Assembly: GCA_031213475.1 (NCBI GenBank)
Contig: JARUPZ010000020.1
Coordinates: 5,381,858-5,445,857, forward strand
Reading direction: 5' to 3'
DNA: 64,000 bases
Source of the DNA: Nereocystis luetkeana
Taxonomy: Eukaryota > Sar > Phaeophyceae > Laminariales > Laminariaceae
The position numbers and the translations under genes are program-made. Below, in pieces: positions 1 through 12,189 of this stretch; within the stretch, counting starts at the first letter, position 1; every line of letters starts with the position of its first letter. The notes under the pieces were generated by a model. It had not been told where the DNA came from, did no database searches, and saw only the letters and a list, made by a program, of their open reading frames with translations.

Positions 1-119
1 ATCAGTGAAATGTGGGATAAACATGCACATACATGCTTGGATGATAGCTACGCACTCGTCATTATCTGACGACGTACAGTAGTTCTCAGTTTGTAGAACT
101 GACTGAGTCTCTGGTTTGG

Positions 120-460
120 TAAATGCAAATCTGTCTGTCTGTCTGTCTGTCCGCAAGGCTTAAATTTTCGAACACTTCCCAAATGGCCGATATGTAGGCT
201 CGTCACACATGGTATTCGTACGACGTATTCGACCCTTACAGACCTTATATACTGAAGCATATCATACCACCAGGCAAATTTAGCCATATAATACGTCCAC
301 GACATCGCACCATGGTACCATACCGCAAACATACCATACCATATACTGTGTTTTTCCCGTCCCATACCGTCAACACATACCATACCACATACGGTGGTTT
401 TCCCATATTCCCATATACCATACCACCAACATATCCCATATCCCATACCGTGCTTGTCAC
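120..460. repeat. CTGT array and CATAC-rich stretch
   Basis: Five or six CTGT units at 131-152. From 262 to 460, degenerate CATACCA units cover most bases. No gene is seen in 1-1230 apart from low-complexity ORFs. Confidence 0.7.
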
Positions 461-779
461 GTAGAGTATATATCAAGCCGCGTAGTACCATCATACCACG
501 TACCAACATATTATGATATCACACCAGGTAGGTACACGAGAAGAGCAAGCTCTCTGAATCCGAAATGTTCTCCACGACAACAAGCAGCAGCAGAACGATC
601 GATGAGTTGGATGGTGACACAACTGTATAGCGTCGTTGCTTCGCGCCCGACGCGTGGTCAGCGGGGGGCGCATCTCTCCGTGGCCACTACAACAGTCGGC
701 TGGTGCGGGTATGGGTACCAAGAGAAGCGCACGCGGCGTGCTCCTCTCGGTGGATACGTACTCGTAGACTACAACAGCA

Positions 780-830
780 GCGGCACAGCAGCAACACCAG
801 CAGCAGCAGCAGCAGCAGCAGCAGTCAGCC
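780..830 (+). repeat. CAG microsatellite
   Basis: CAG run at 797-825 within a longer impure stretch; a CAA run follows at 1039-1063. ORFs through these are poly-Gln or poly-Ala artefacts. Confidence 0.85.
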
Positions 831-1271
831 ATATTGTGAAGTACAAAATACCAAGACGAGTTGACTCGACACATCTCTCCGCCGCCAGGCCAAAGAAAGG
901 CAGTCAGAGTTGGCGCGGACGCTTGGGTCCTACTCGCAGTGCAGCGCACCCAGCGCGTCTTTTCGCGGCACCAGACCACAACAACAGGAGACTTAGTCTC
1001 GGCGTTTGCTCGCGTCTGTGCGCGCCCAGTAAATCTGAGCAACAACAACAACAACAACAACACACAATGGTCGGTGACGTGTGGCGGGCTCTGGTCAGGC
1101 GTGTGATAAAAAACTATTGGTTGCTGTAGTATTAATAGTAAATTAGTTGTTGTAATAGTAGCAGTAGTGGTAGTTGTAGTTGCAGTAGCAGCCGCAGTAG
1201 TAGTAATGCAGTACGAGAGCTGATTGAAATGAAATTGTACTGGAAATAGAGGTAATTCGGGGAGACGGATG

Positions 1272-1570
1272 AAAAAAAGATTTACGTATCCGTCTCGAAT
1301 GGCGAAGAATAGGCTTTTTTCAGGTTTGGGAGGATACCGTAGGACGCCGCCGGCAAGCTCTTAACTCCTGGAGCATCGATCCACCTGATTTCTTCGAGCC
1401 CGTCATCTATACTAGTTGCCCTTGCCCGCCACGAAGCGGGTTGGCCGTGGGCGGAGTCCATGTCGAGATCAAGCGTCTATCGTCGCATGAGCTGATCTTT
1501 ATCAGCAGCGTGTTGACATTTATTTCGCGACGAGAAAAAACAAATTGCGCCGCCTGCAGCCGAAAACAGC
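1272..1570 (-). repeat. Dispersed repeat R1 with conserved reading frame
   Basis: The minus strand is about 80% identical to plus 22228-22500. Both copies are open in the same frame and share DLDxDSAHGQPA, DDGLExIRWI and SLPAASYGILPNLKK, with many differences silent or conservative. This looks like a fragment of a transposable-element or multigene-family ORF; family not recognised. Confidence 0.6.
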
Positions 1571-2033
1571 GGCGGTACGGGGACAGCAGCAGTGAATTAC
1601 TTTTTGCTTCGCCTATATTAATGTCTTGCGATAACATTATGTTTCGGTACTCGTAATTAATCCGGCAGTTGTTGAAAAAACACGGCAGTCTGTTGAATGA
1701 TGTGTGAACAACCCACCACATGTTTTTCACTGGCCAACTATAAAGTCTAATCCGCATCAACTTCAAGACCAAAAAAAGTAATTCGCTTACTTACTTATTA
1801 ATAATACGAGAGGGTGTCGATTACCTGGTATTATTTATTATCGTACGACCACGAGTACAGTGTTGGTTATACTCGGTAGCCGTCGTGTTGCGTACAAGCG
1901 CAATAATACATGTCAAGGAACCCCGCCGCAGACCACTGCTGCAGCTGCTGCTGTGTCACCAAATGGGAATGACAATCATGGTAGCTAGATCTAATCTGTC
2001 ACTTTCGGCATTCCCACTCTTCTAGTATAATAA

Positions 2034-2556
2034 TATTACGGGGGGCCATATTACGTACCTGGTAGGACCTACAGTGAATACAAAAACCTGTATATTTCCC
2101 TATTAACAGACAAATCGGAAAAATGGGAACGAAGCCTAAAATGAGAACCAAACCGTATCTCCAGAACCATGTGGTGTATCAGAGAACCAAAATGATCCTG
2201 CGAAACCCCTTGGCCAGCCCTGTGAGAGGAGCTCGTCAGAACGGTCATGCTCCATCTCGTGCCTTCGGGTGGGCGCAAAAAGCGATATACGCTGGCTCTA
2301 TTGTGATTTCTCTACATGCTGGCTACCGCGGCGATGCCGAGGACTTCCAGCCTGAGCGACAGCTCATTCAAAGGCTGCTGTACAGCCCCACAGGAATGTC
2401 AACTTTTTTTCTTGGAGTTGTACACAATTGGTTTGCTTTCTAAAAAAAGCCGTCCGTTCCCATTTTTTGTTTCGTTCCCATTTTTCCGTTTTGTCTGTTT
2501 ATTTTTTCGAACAATATTTGGTCCTATTTACTATGTATGTACGGTCCCCCGTAATA
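2034..2556 (-). mobile_element. MITE family A interrupted by another element
   Basis: Left half 2034-2104 ends ATATTTCCCTATT and right half resumes at 2500 and ends CCCCCGTAATA at 2556. The 395 bp between is a separate element. TACCTGGTA sits in the left half at 2056. Confidence 0.85.
2105..2499. mobile_element. 395-bp element with inverted repeats and TATT target duplication, nested in a MITE
   Basis: Ends AACAGACAAATCGGAAAAAT and, inverted, AACAGACAAAACGGAAAAAT. TATT flanks it on both sides (2101-2104, 2500-2503). Removing it and one TATT restores the family A consensus at full length over 19 aligned positions. It holds a 106-codon ORF (2123-2443, plus) that I do not recognise; inside a 395-bp element it may be fortuitous. 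Confidence 0.8.
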
Positions 2557-4110
2557 ATAGGCCGTACAAGAAGAGTGGTGCATCATCACTACTTTGGTAG
2601 TCTAGCAGCACGAAAAAGTCTTATTCGCATCAACTTCAAGACGAAAATGAGTTCGCTTTTACTTTCCACTTTCCAACCCTCTGTGTAGTACATACATGTA
2701 GTGTGTTCGTCTCTGTGTCGATCACTTTATCACCCTCGTATATTTTGTCCCCCCGATTTAAGAAACAAAGAGCTGTAGGATCAATATGCGCCACTCGCTA
2801 GCCTGCCTACAGAAATAAATCACGAACATCACCTACCTCCTGCGCTGTTGGACCACCCCCCCCTCATTCTTACAGGTGTATGCATACTGCGTTTTTCGTG
2901 TATCAAGAGCCGAAGAGAGGCCAAGAACATGTACGAATATCATAGTGAGACTCACCAACAAACACGCACGTACATACGTACGTACATACGTACGTACTTA
3001 TCATGTGCTGGTACGTTAATATCTGCTGCAACATTTACAACTTACAGGGAGTATTTCAAACATTTTTCAGTGTCTTGGTGTGCTTGTCACGTTTAAACTG
3101 TTGAGCCGTGTGGGCTTTTTCTTAGAGGCGAGAGGGGACATTCTGCGATATAATATACAAATATCGGCAGACGTGCTCTCCCGAATACATCACCGCCATA
3201 TGGGCCAGGCAAACCAAAACCTATTATTGCTGGCTGTTGGGGGGTGGGGCGTCCTGCTCTCGCCGTGCTATCGTACTGCTTTATGTACTGGCATACCACT
3301 CTGTCCCGTAAGGTAGTAACCGTATTTTACTATGAGGCGCGCGAGCGCGAAGCGCGAAGCCTTTTTTTGTTCTTGGTTCCAGGGAAGAAAAGCAGACGCT
3401 CAGTCTGAGAGCCAAGGTGCCGTCTGTACCGATGCCGACTGGTATCTCTCCACATTCGTACCAGCTCCAACTGCGACTTCACGAAAAAAGAATACAAACA
3501 AACTGAGAACAGCGCTCGAATGCATTTCATCGAGGGCAATATCAAAATGTTGATAGCTGTGCATGTATTAGCATCTATCTAGGTGCCAGTGTAATGTCAG
3601 CAGGGCAACCGGCGAACCACCCTTTTTGCGCCACCCCAAGCGCATAACAAGTCCGTTACAACGCCTGCCATCCAGATCGGATCAATGCTGCCGTAGAGCC
3701 AACCTCCACTTCTGTCGACTCCCTACCTATCCCAAGCCTTTGGCAACAATATTTTTGTTTTGATATTATCGTACGCGGGCACGAGTCCGTCGATCGGATG
3801 GATTCACAACGACAACAAATGAAGGCACGTCGTTCGCTGTGGACACCGCGTCATTGCGGGGCAAGAGCGTATTATTTTCTTCACGCTGAGCGGTTGCAAC
3901 GCATAACTAGAGGTCTGCGACGCAGGAGACAATTTATCAATTTATGCGGTACCGGGTGTCTCGGAATGATAACCGTTCTGACGGGACGAGACACACAAGA
4001 GGTCTGTTGCGGCCGAAATGGGTTTGCGGTAGCGGTGTCTCGAGTGGTGAGTGTTGTGGCAGACTTGCGTTTGCACTCGAGGATGGCGCGAACGAGCGGT
4101 AGTCGGTAGG
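2557..4110. other. No gene recognised
   Basis: Contains an ACGT-type tetranucleotide array (2966-2999) and possibly one arm of a family C MITE near 3297 (ACCACTCTGTCCCGTAAG). Otherwise nothing recognised. Confidence 0.6.
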
Positions 4111-4189
4111 CATTGCCACAGGAGTTCACGTTAAAACCAATAACGGCCACCCAATATTCAGAGGACGGCTACCGGTACGTGCTACTCAG

Positions 4190-4651
4190 ATGTCCGAACA
4201 GCAACTCTCGCCCGCCGCGCCGGAAGTCAAGCGTCGAGCATACGACGATCCCACGGTGGGCCGGACGATGGCGTGGCCCTGCCGTCTGTGGACCGCGAGC
4301 GGCACACGACCACCCGGCGTGATTAGTGCGGAGACAGAGGTCCCGACCCAAGCGCCAGGGGGGCTATGTCGAGCAGGCACTGCTCGGGATGCAGCCGGCG
4401 GGGGTTCGGCCGCCTGCAGCAGTCGCGGTGGACCCGGCCGCGGTTTGACTACCAGCGAATCGAGGGTGATCGACATTAGTTCTGGCGGGGATGAGTGCGG
4501 GGACAGGGGGGGCAGCCGTCACGCCCGAGCGGCTTACAGCAACCGGCGCCAAGTAAGGCGCGGTAGGAGGGGAAGGCGGGGGGGGGGGGGGGGGTCGGGC
4601 ACCCGCAGCAGCCGCGATGCGCCAAGCGGCGGTTCCACCGCCGGCATATAG
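4190..4651 (+). CDS. Weak ORF in a GC-rich island
   Basis: A 153-codon frame beginning MSEQQLSPAAPEVKRRAYDD, rich in Gly, Arg, Ser and Ala, in a GC-rich block (about 4110-4660) between AT-richer flanks. A 96-codon frame overlaps on the minus strand, as expected of GC-rich DNA. There is no domain, no splice context and a terminal poly-Gly from a G run. It may be part of a gene or a repeat; no function can be assigned. Confidence 0.15.
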   Translation: MSEQQLSPAAPEVKRRAYDDPTVGRTMAWPCRLWTASGTRPPGVISAETEVPTQAPGGLCRAGTARDAAGGGSAACSSRGGPGRGLTTSESRVIDISSGGDECGDRGGSRHARAAYSNRRQVRRGRRGRRGGGGGSGTRSSRDAPSGGSTAGI

Positions 4652-4904
4652 CTCGAGCGGCAGACGACTATATACCCCAGCATAGGCGAGTATACGTCAA
4701 CAGCAAATACCCACCACAGCAGTGGATCTCACTGTATTTTAACGGATACACCGTCACCCTACTGGTAGAACGTTAACGAGAAGTTTGGTAAACGAGGGTT
4801 TGCCGAGAGAGGGGGTTTGCCAAGAGAGGGAGGGAGGTGTGAGGAGGCACCTTCAAGAAGGGATAATGGGATATTTGTTGTCTCAAGAGTGATGGACAAC
4901 AGAC

Positions 4905-5013
4905 TATTACGGGGGGCCATAGTTAACAGGACCAAATATTGTTAGTAAAAATGGTTAAACATATAGGCTTTTATGTGTACCATAGGTCCTGTTAACTATG
5001 GCCCCCCGTAATA
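4905..5013 (+). mobile_element. MITE family A copy
   Basis: Well preserved, with GGGGGGCCATAGTTAACAGG at the left end. Confidence 0.9.
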
Positions 5014-5097
5014 ATACTGCGGTATAAAGGGCCCATCAAGCACCCTGATCCAGCACCGACCAAAACCGAATTATTTCGTCGAATAAAGTTGTCAATC

Positions 5098-5271
5098 TAC
5101 CCTCTACTTCGCTGCCATGAGTGACTGACATGGGGCATCCCGTCATTTTTTATGCGCTCTCTGTTCTCCAAGTTTTTTCATCGGTACCCTCTACTTCGCT
5201 GCCATGACTGACTGACATGGGGCATCCCGTCATGTTTTATGCGCTCTCTGTTCTCCAAGTTTTTTCATCGG
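5098..5271 (+). repeat. Tandem duplication of 87 bp
   Basis: Two nearly identical units starting TACCCTCTACTTCGCTGCC, differing by about two bases, so recent. Confidence 0.9.
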
Positions 5272-5330
5272 TAGGCGCTCCTTTTTCTTCCTCGAGTTCC
5301 CCCCCCCCACCCCCTATTTTTTATAGGTTG

Positions 5331-5835
5331 GGTTGGCGTCGATTGGCACCGACACTGTAAAACATGCCGCTCACTACGTGAGCTAGACAGCCAGGGTACC
5401 GTTTTTTTTTGTGGTCGCCCACAGCTGGTTTTCGAGATAGATCATTTGTGCGAGGTAAATAACCTTTTCTCCGCACAATTGGGAATGATCGTATCACGTA
5501 GTGTTCAAGGTAAGGCACCCAAGAGGCAGCTACATAGTACTCCCATTGCTGTCTCTGGAAATGCCTACACCGGAAATTAGATTAACTCATTGAAGCTGTC
5601 GTCCATATGCAAATCCGCCTCAAAAGCGGTTCTTAGTAGGATGCAGCTCACCCTTCATGCGACTCGCCGGAGACCTCACGGCGCTTCGCGCTTGGTGCAA
5701 GCAAGGTCTGCTTGGTCGGTGAAAACCCGACATGCTCCGTCCCGGCATTGTAGGGATGCGAGGGTCTATGTTCATACGACTACGGCCATGCATGAGATCG
5801 AGTACATATCTCCTATCGAGTACAACCCCCCCCCC
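5331..5835 (+). repeat. LINE-1b 3' region with poly(C) tail
   Basis: The most complete copy of this 3' region. 5331-5580 matches the minus strand of 17060-17700 and part of 49240-49560. 5590-5835 is the 3' UTR, containing GCGGTTCTTAGTAGGATGCA, CGGTGAAAACCCGAC, GGGATGCGAGGGTCTATG and CATGCATGAGATCGAGTAC. It ends in a C run. It contains no intact ORF. Confidence 0.7.
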
Positions 5836-6295
5836 CGCTGCTCGCCGATTATTTTTTTACTGCTTTCATGGGTGTATCTTTAAGTAAAGAGACAATAAAC
5901 ACACGCTTTAGAACATCATCACCATCACCATCGTAATCTATCAATCGACGGAAAGCCAACCCGCTCATCATAGGGCTGGAACAAGTTTTTCTTCATCCCG
6001 CATCGTTTGGGCATCGGGATTGCTGGGGGCGTCTTCAATGTTACGCCCCTTGTGCTCCTTTTCCGCCGGAAAACTCTTATTTCAGCAGTGTGCTCTTTCT
6101 TATAACCCTTACCCTTCTACTATTAACACAGAGAAAACAGATGAACCACACCAATTGCAAGTAGTTTCCGACCGAAAAAACATGTGTGGGTGTGGTTCCG
6201 AAGGGAGGGGGAGAAATACCTCTTGTTGCTATTGTTGGAGAGAGCCTACTGTATCTAAAAAGCATTCCGGCTTGAATCGGTTGGTATCCTCCCCT

Positions 6296-6512
6296 TCCAA
6301 TAAAGGCGCCTCACAAGCGGTTCTTAGTAGGATGCAGCTCACCCTTAACGCGACCCGCCCAACACCTCACAGCGCTTCTCAAAGCTTGGTGCAAGGGGAT
6401 GTCTGCTTTGGTCGGTGAAAACCCGACGTGCTTCATCCCGGCATTGTAGGGATGCGAGGGTCTATGGTCATACGACTACACCAATGCATGGCATGAGTAC
6501 CCCCCCCCCCCT
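6296..6512 (+). repeat. LINE-1b 3' UTR copy
   Basis: 5'-truncated copy starting near GCGGTTCTTAGTAGGATGCA and ending ATGAGTAC plus poly(C) at 6500-6510. Confidence 0.7.
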
Positions 6513-7048
6513 CCATTGTTCTGATTTGGTATGGCAGCAATAATATTTGGTGTACATACAAATGAAAAAACACTGTACGCTGGCTTCAAATTAGTTGGAC
6601 GTTGGAGCAGCCATCAAAACCAACCGCGGAACGTAACATGGAGCCGAAATTCCAATGACAGATCACCAAGAGCAAAACGACCGAATCGATGGTTGGTACT
6701 GCATATACCAGATACATGGTATCACGCAACACAATAACAAAACAAGTATTGCGAACAAACTTACACCCTCCCTCTCCCCCCCCCCGGCTGTACCGGGGGG
6801 GGGGGGTGTTGTGTAATCCTTCCTCCCGTGATCTACACACTTGTTTTGTAGCTACACAGCAGAACAAAAGCAGAAAACCGTAACAGTCATGATGTGCCAT
6901 ACACATTGTTCAACGTCTCCAAAAGGATGTTTTTTCCTCCCACGTTGTGCAAGGGGGGGGGGGGGGGGGGGGGTACTCGAGGGGGGGGAGGGGGTGTCCC
7001 GGTCCCGGCCACCTATGTACTATGTACCGGATGTTGCCCCCCCCTCTT

Positions 7049-7371
7049 TTATTGCGAGCATGGGACACCCCGCCCCTCCTCCACCCCAGCCATCGTCAGC
7101 TCCAACTCAGAGGACGCCACCGGTGTCGTCGCCGTCGTCGTCGCCGTAACCACCGCGGGCGAGCGAGATGCAGCGGCAGGCCCAGGGGCGGGGCGATTAC
7201 CATTGCCAGGTCGCCGCCGCACCTGGACCGGGACATAGTGGACCACGGGGCCTTGACACGCTCGAAGCAGCAGCCTGCCGCCCACGGAGACGATGATCAG
7301 CACCAGAGCGACGACGTTGAGCGTGGAAGCGGTGTTGTCCGGCATGTAAAAGCTGGGCGCGTCGCCGCTGG
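7049..7371 (-). CDS. Candidate last exon of an unrecognised membrane protein
   Basis: The minus-strand frame from a possible acceptor (TATATAG at 7378-7372) to TAA at 7049 is GC-rich like the true exons. It encodes about 107 residues: a polar start (ASGDAPSFYMPDNTASTLNV), one strong hydrophobic segment (VVALVLIIVSVGGRLLL), then a Pro/Ala/Thr-rich tail. The open frame continues upstream to 7702 through low-complexity sequence, but that part looks non-coding. The acceptor lacks a good pyrimidine tract and I found no upstream exon, so this may be chance. No family is recognised. Confidence 0.3.
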
Positions 7372-7947
7372 CTATATACTTCGTATGCGCGGAGCCTTTT
7401 TTTTGCTTTCTCCCCCCCCCCTTCTCTCGGTCACAAAAAAATAAATCCCTGCCATCAACGAGCAAACAAGTGAGAAAGAAAAGCATGCACGCAAGAGCAC
7501 AAGGAAGCGAGCGAGCTAGTAAGTACAAGCAAGCAAGCAGGCAAGCAAAGCCAGCAAAGCAAAGGCAACCGAGCGTTTGGGGCGGGGTTTTCATTCCGAG
7601 CTGGACTCGGTCTCTGCAAGCGCACGACTGCAAAATATGATCTGATCGGTCACCCCCGTCTTTTCCCAAGAAAACAAAATATACCAGCATCATCATCATC
7701 ATCGTACCTCACGCTGAAACACCGTGTTCAGCATGTCTGCATTTCTACTTCATGGCATCACAGTAGGAGGATGCACCTATCTACATGCTCTCTCCGTTAC
7801 GAACGAAAAACCTTCTGCCATCAACAAGCTAGCAAGCAGCCATTTTGGGGCGGGGCTTTCCGGCATTATTTGAGGCTCAGAGGTGCAGGATAGTACGTAC
7901 ACCTACACAAGCATTAACCCCTTTGAGACGCCGAGCTAGCGACCAAA

Positions 7948-8140
7948 CCAACCAATGGTTGGCAACTTTGGTGATATCAGCCATCTGCTATATAGCAGCA
8001 TCAGCGCCCAGCAGTATGGGTCACAGCAGGATCATGTCGCGCCCGCGCCGCACGACTCCTTGCATCAACCATTGTAACCCGGACACCAACCATTGTCTCA
8101 TCCCCCAGTCACGCAGTGGCCACAATGGTTGGTATAACCA
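7948..8140 (+). repeat. Dispersed repeat F
   Basis: Shares CAATGGTTGG, CGCCCAGCAG, CCGCACACGACTCCT-like and ACACCAAC blocks in the same order with 27046-27235. ACCAATGGTTGG and CAACCATTG motifs make local palindromes. Confidence 0.5.
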
Positions 8141-8585
8141 GGGTCACTTTTTACAGCCATTTTTTCCCTCTGACGTCCCAAGACGATTTAACACACAAGT
8201 ACTGGTAAGAAACAGGACAGACGACAAAGGCCGGATTTTTTTTTGTCTGGGCAATAGGGGGGGAGTTCAACACTGTATAAAATCAGCACAACGACTCCCG
8301 ATTTTTAGTTTACCCCCTGTCAACCTCAGGCTGGTTTTATCAGTGCTTGTTTTCTCAGTATCCACCTGGTATGTAGGTTCAACTAAACTATTGATGCCCT
8401 GTACTGCTGTAAGCTATTTTCAAGACCGTGGGCGCAGTCAGCTATAAAGGGGTCGACAGCCAGACGCGCCCTGGAGGGTGAGTGCCTTATGTTACATACA
8501 ATACACAACTCCGTCGCAGTGCGGCTATGATAGAGGTGGCGAAATTCTTGACCGAAACATTTCTGACTGACCGGAGACCCCTAAA

Positions 8586-8677
8586 CCCTTTCAGTACCGC
8601 AGTCGGGTTTTGGGGACAAGCCACTCAAGTTCTAAGTACTTTATCCCCAAAACGGGACTCCAATCCTGAGAGGGTTG
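8586..8677. mobile_element. MITE family B copy
   Basis: About 85-90 bp inverted-repeat unit. Consensus ends are CCCTTTTAGTACTGCAGTCC and its complement, with TTTTGGGGACAA arms around ACTTGGAATT. This copy has CGGGTTTTGGGGACAAG and CCCCAAAACGGGACT. Confidence 0.75.
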
Positions 8678-8679
8678 AA

Positions 8680-9480
8680 AGGATCATCGTTGAATACAAA
8701 ATACGTTTTACAACACAGCGGTGCTCGTGATGTTCCTCCTGTGTTTTGGGACAGTTCATCGGGGGGTAGCACTTTCAGCTTTCTCCTGAAAAAAACGCTT
8801 TCTTGGGTGTGGGGAAAAAAAAGCCAAGCGCTTCCTCTACATCTATCTACCGTTCGTAGAACGCGTGTTGGATTAAATGCTATTAATAATACTATTTGTA
8901 TACCTTACATTTCGGGAAATAGTTGTGTCACGCATGTTAAGTTCAAAGGACAGTATGGACCTAGGGACTAGGGACCGACTACGGCCATGCAGGTAGTGCT
9001 TCTGACTCTGCTCTGGTCACTCACACAACAAGGTGATATAAGTATAAGGTTGTCATTCTTGTATTTGTTGCTCGCTTGCTCGCCGGAATGTCTTCTGAAC
9101 GGAGGGGCGAGGCATTCATCAGCCAGGCAGGCGATATCCCCTGCCAGATATGATGAGGGGACCCTTGCTACAAATCATAAAGCAACAGGGGAGAGGGAAT
9201 ACCATATAGGACTAGCCCACCCAGAAGCGCCGTACATGCATCGCGCAAATAACAGAAAAGTCGCTTAAGAACCAAACTAATCCAGAGAATCCGCGAATGC
9301 ATCGAAGATGCGGCGCTATGACGAAGCTGATACCAGAACACACATCGGAAAGATCACGGATGGTCTGCATTATTATCAATAGATGATCCCCACTCCATGA
9401 TGGTAGGTTCTCAGGGCACAAATACACTCCTGACCTCATGGGATGATCTGTTATTACGAGTATACGTAGCTCATTCATGT
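8680..9480. other. No gene recognised
   Basis: No domain, splice-supported ORF or repeat family seen; ORFs are short and overlapping. Confidence 0.5.
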
Positions 9481-9605
9481 CATGTGGCCGAGTGGGATAA
9501 TAAGCGGTATAAACATAGATAAATGCTCTACCTGGTATGTAATAGCCCGACCCTCAGCTGTGCCTCGCTCGGTATATTCTCCCACCTCACAGCCCCCCTC
9601 AGTCC

Positions 9606-9740
9606 GTGATTGCCGATCGAGAAAATATTTTTTTTCCTCAAGTAAGTTCAGTGCTTTACTGTCTTTGCAGCCCGTCATTCATTGCCGTTCGAGAAATTAT
9701 TTTCGCCGATCGAGAACTTATTTATTTTCCTCGAGTTGTT
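9606..9740 (+). repeat. GCCGATCGAGAA-type imperfect repeats
   Basis: Three imperfect units (GCCGATCGAGAAAATA, GCCGTTCGAGAAATTA, GCCGATCGAGAACTTA) at 9612, 9681 and 9707. Confidence 0.6.
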
Positions 9741-10219
9741 CGCTTTCTTCTTTTTTTCCTACTACAACAGTGTTGTTCATTTTTTTCGAAAATTACACCC
9801 AGCTCAGCACAGCTTGTACCAAATCACGGACAAAAGTCTCCCACCCCAATTTCAATATTATAATCAAAATATGGATCTTCGAAACTCGACTCAGAATCGA
9901 GAAGCAGTCAAAACTGAGCAAGAGAGCCGCTCCTACACTAAATTCAAGACGAAAGTTCGTTTTCTTTTTGTAAAACAACCTACCAGGGTATAAACTAAAC
10001 AAAGGATTTTCGGAACTCGAATCTGGATCAAAAGCTTTAAAAAACAATAAGATTGGGTCAGAACTGAGCGAGGTACACAGCAACAGTATAATAGTAGTCC
10101 TGCCACACGTATATTACTTGCAAGATAAACGATATCATATCATACGAAGTACGAAGTATCGCGTTGTATATAACAAAAAGGCACTACATTGTAACAGCAG
10201 TAGTATTGCTATTATTTAC

Positions 10220-10262
10220 ATCCAGCTCAGCTCAGATCAGATCAGATCAGATCAGATTAGCA
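10220..10262 (+). repeat. GATCA / AGCTC microsatellite
   Basis: CAGCTCAGCTC followed by four to five GATCA units. Confidence 0.8.
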
Positions 10263-10399
10263 GCGCACCGCTATAATAAATAGTACCTGGTAGCTCTCTC
10301 AGCTCAGCACCACAGCAGCGCAGCGGTGGCTACCGTACATAACAGGTACGGTATGTATACTGGTATGTATCGATCATGAATTCGAAGTACTATTAATAC

Positions 10400-12180
10400 A
10401 TATAATACAGTTTTTTTGTTGTTGTCTTCACATTAAATCGTCCTTTCTACCCAGCTTCGTCAGCACACCCAGTAGTAGTGCCCGACCTGATTCCTTATCC
10501 TAGAGAGATACTGATGATGTTCTGTGGTCACAGACTGAGACAGAGGAAGACCGAAAAATAAAAAATAAAATCGCAAATTCAAGTAAGTGTCAAGCAAGTG
10601 GAATACCAGCGTGCCGGGTACGATAACACAACAACGGTAACCAGTGTTGGGGATTGGGATTGAATTGCCCTGAAAAGATCGAAATCCTTTGGGAAATCTC
10701 GAGATTGAATTCATTCGCGGTTACCCCCGACGGCCGATCTTTCAATCTAGATTGAGAATCGAAGATTGGTTGATTCAATCTTTCAATCTCAACCTTTTGG
10801 GTCCCGCCCAAATAACGCCTGACTATATCACTCGACACCCCCTGAAAACGCATCTCCCCTCCTGTCTCCCCTGCTCTACACCCACAAAAACTAGCTGTGC
10901 CCAGGCACCCTCATCATCATGCAAATGTTATGTATAGATACATGTTTCTATATTTTTTAATTTTTATTTATTTTCTTGCTCAATGACTTCCCATTTATTA
11001 TCTTCGCCAATCTTCTTCTCTCTCTCCTTCCAATTCGTAACTCAGATAGATCCGGGGTCACATAGCAGGCTCTTCTACCCCCTTCCCGCTACGGTACGTG
11101 CCTTCATTTTCATCGCGAGAAGATTTCAGCCTTTTCTTCCCTCGTCGACTCGCATCGAATTGTGCCTACCCACGCTGCAAGGCGCTCTCAGCAATTGAAT
11201 CCTTTTTTATTTTTTATTTTTGCAAATAAAGTCAAAGGTCCGACCCACCTGGGGCTGTGGAACCCAGGACTCAAACACAACAATCAAGTAGAATTCGAGG
11301 TTATGCACCCTTGCTGTGACGATTTTGCTTTTTTTTGTCGTGTTTCATGTATGTGATGTGTGTGAGGTGTGGGATTTATAGTTGGATAGTGAGAAGCCAG
11401 TTTATAATACCAAGCCGCGTGGGGTATACCTGCAGCAAATGAGTAATGAATAATATTAATAGTAGTGTGCACCAGATATATTATGCAAGAAGCTGCACCG
11501 TGGGTGGTGTTCTGGTACGTGTGCGAATCCTGCGGGGTGCATATTTTGACATTGATTACTGATTGATACGAGTACCTTGTTTTCACAATTTATTTGATGT
11601 CTACCTGGTATTGCTTATTCAGATGAAATGCTACACCCTGCTGTAGACCTTTTTCCGTTGCATAATAATGAGGATGCATATAGTGCGACTCGTGCACACC
11701 TACAGTAGGAATTAGTGATCTACGCTATATTTATTGCTGAATTGAGAAGTGGTGCATTTGAGCATACAGCAGCATACCGGTATATATTGCATGTCATAGA
11801 ATGTTCAGGAACCACGAGAGTAAAACATCAAACTTCCTTGAAATTAGGCGCGCTGAAGATCAAGATTGAGATCGAGATTGAGATTTTGCCTCTTTTCGCC
11901 AAGATTGCCGAAAAGATCAAGATTGGCTTTTTTCGGGCAATCTTTTTCAAGAATTGATCGGCACTGTTTTCGGGGGCAATCCCCAAAACGGACAACAACA
12001 CAAGCAAAACCCGAAAATAATAACAAAAAGACAATAAAACCAAAAACAAGAATCTGAAATGAAACAGAATACAAACGACGCAAGAAAGAAGGCACATCCC
12101 AGGTCAGCTCATCTCACGACAAAAGGGCATGTACGTACGTGCATGTACGTGCATGTGCGGCATGTAGGGGTATTTTTTCC
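10400..12180. other. No gene recognised
   Basis: Short imperfect repeats of CAATCT/AGATTG type occur at 10690-10800 and of AAGATTGAGAT type at 11855-11960. No protein domain is seen. Confidence 0.5.
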
Positions 12181-12189
12181 AGGGCTTTT

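Noticed and set aside
491..1129. Two long overlapping ORFs on opposite strands
   Set aside because: Both are driven by CAG/CAA repeats and have no domain.
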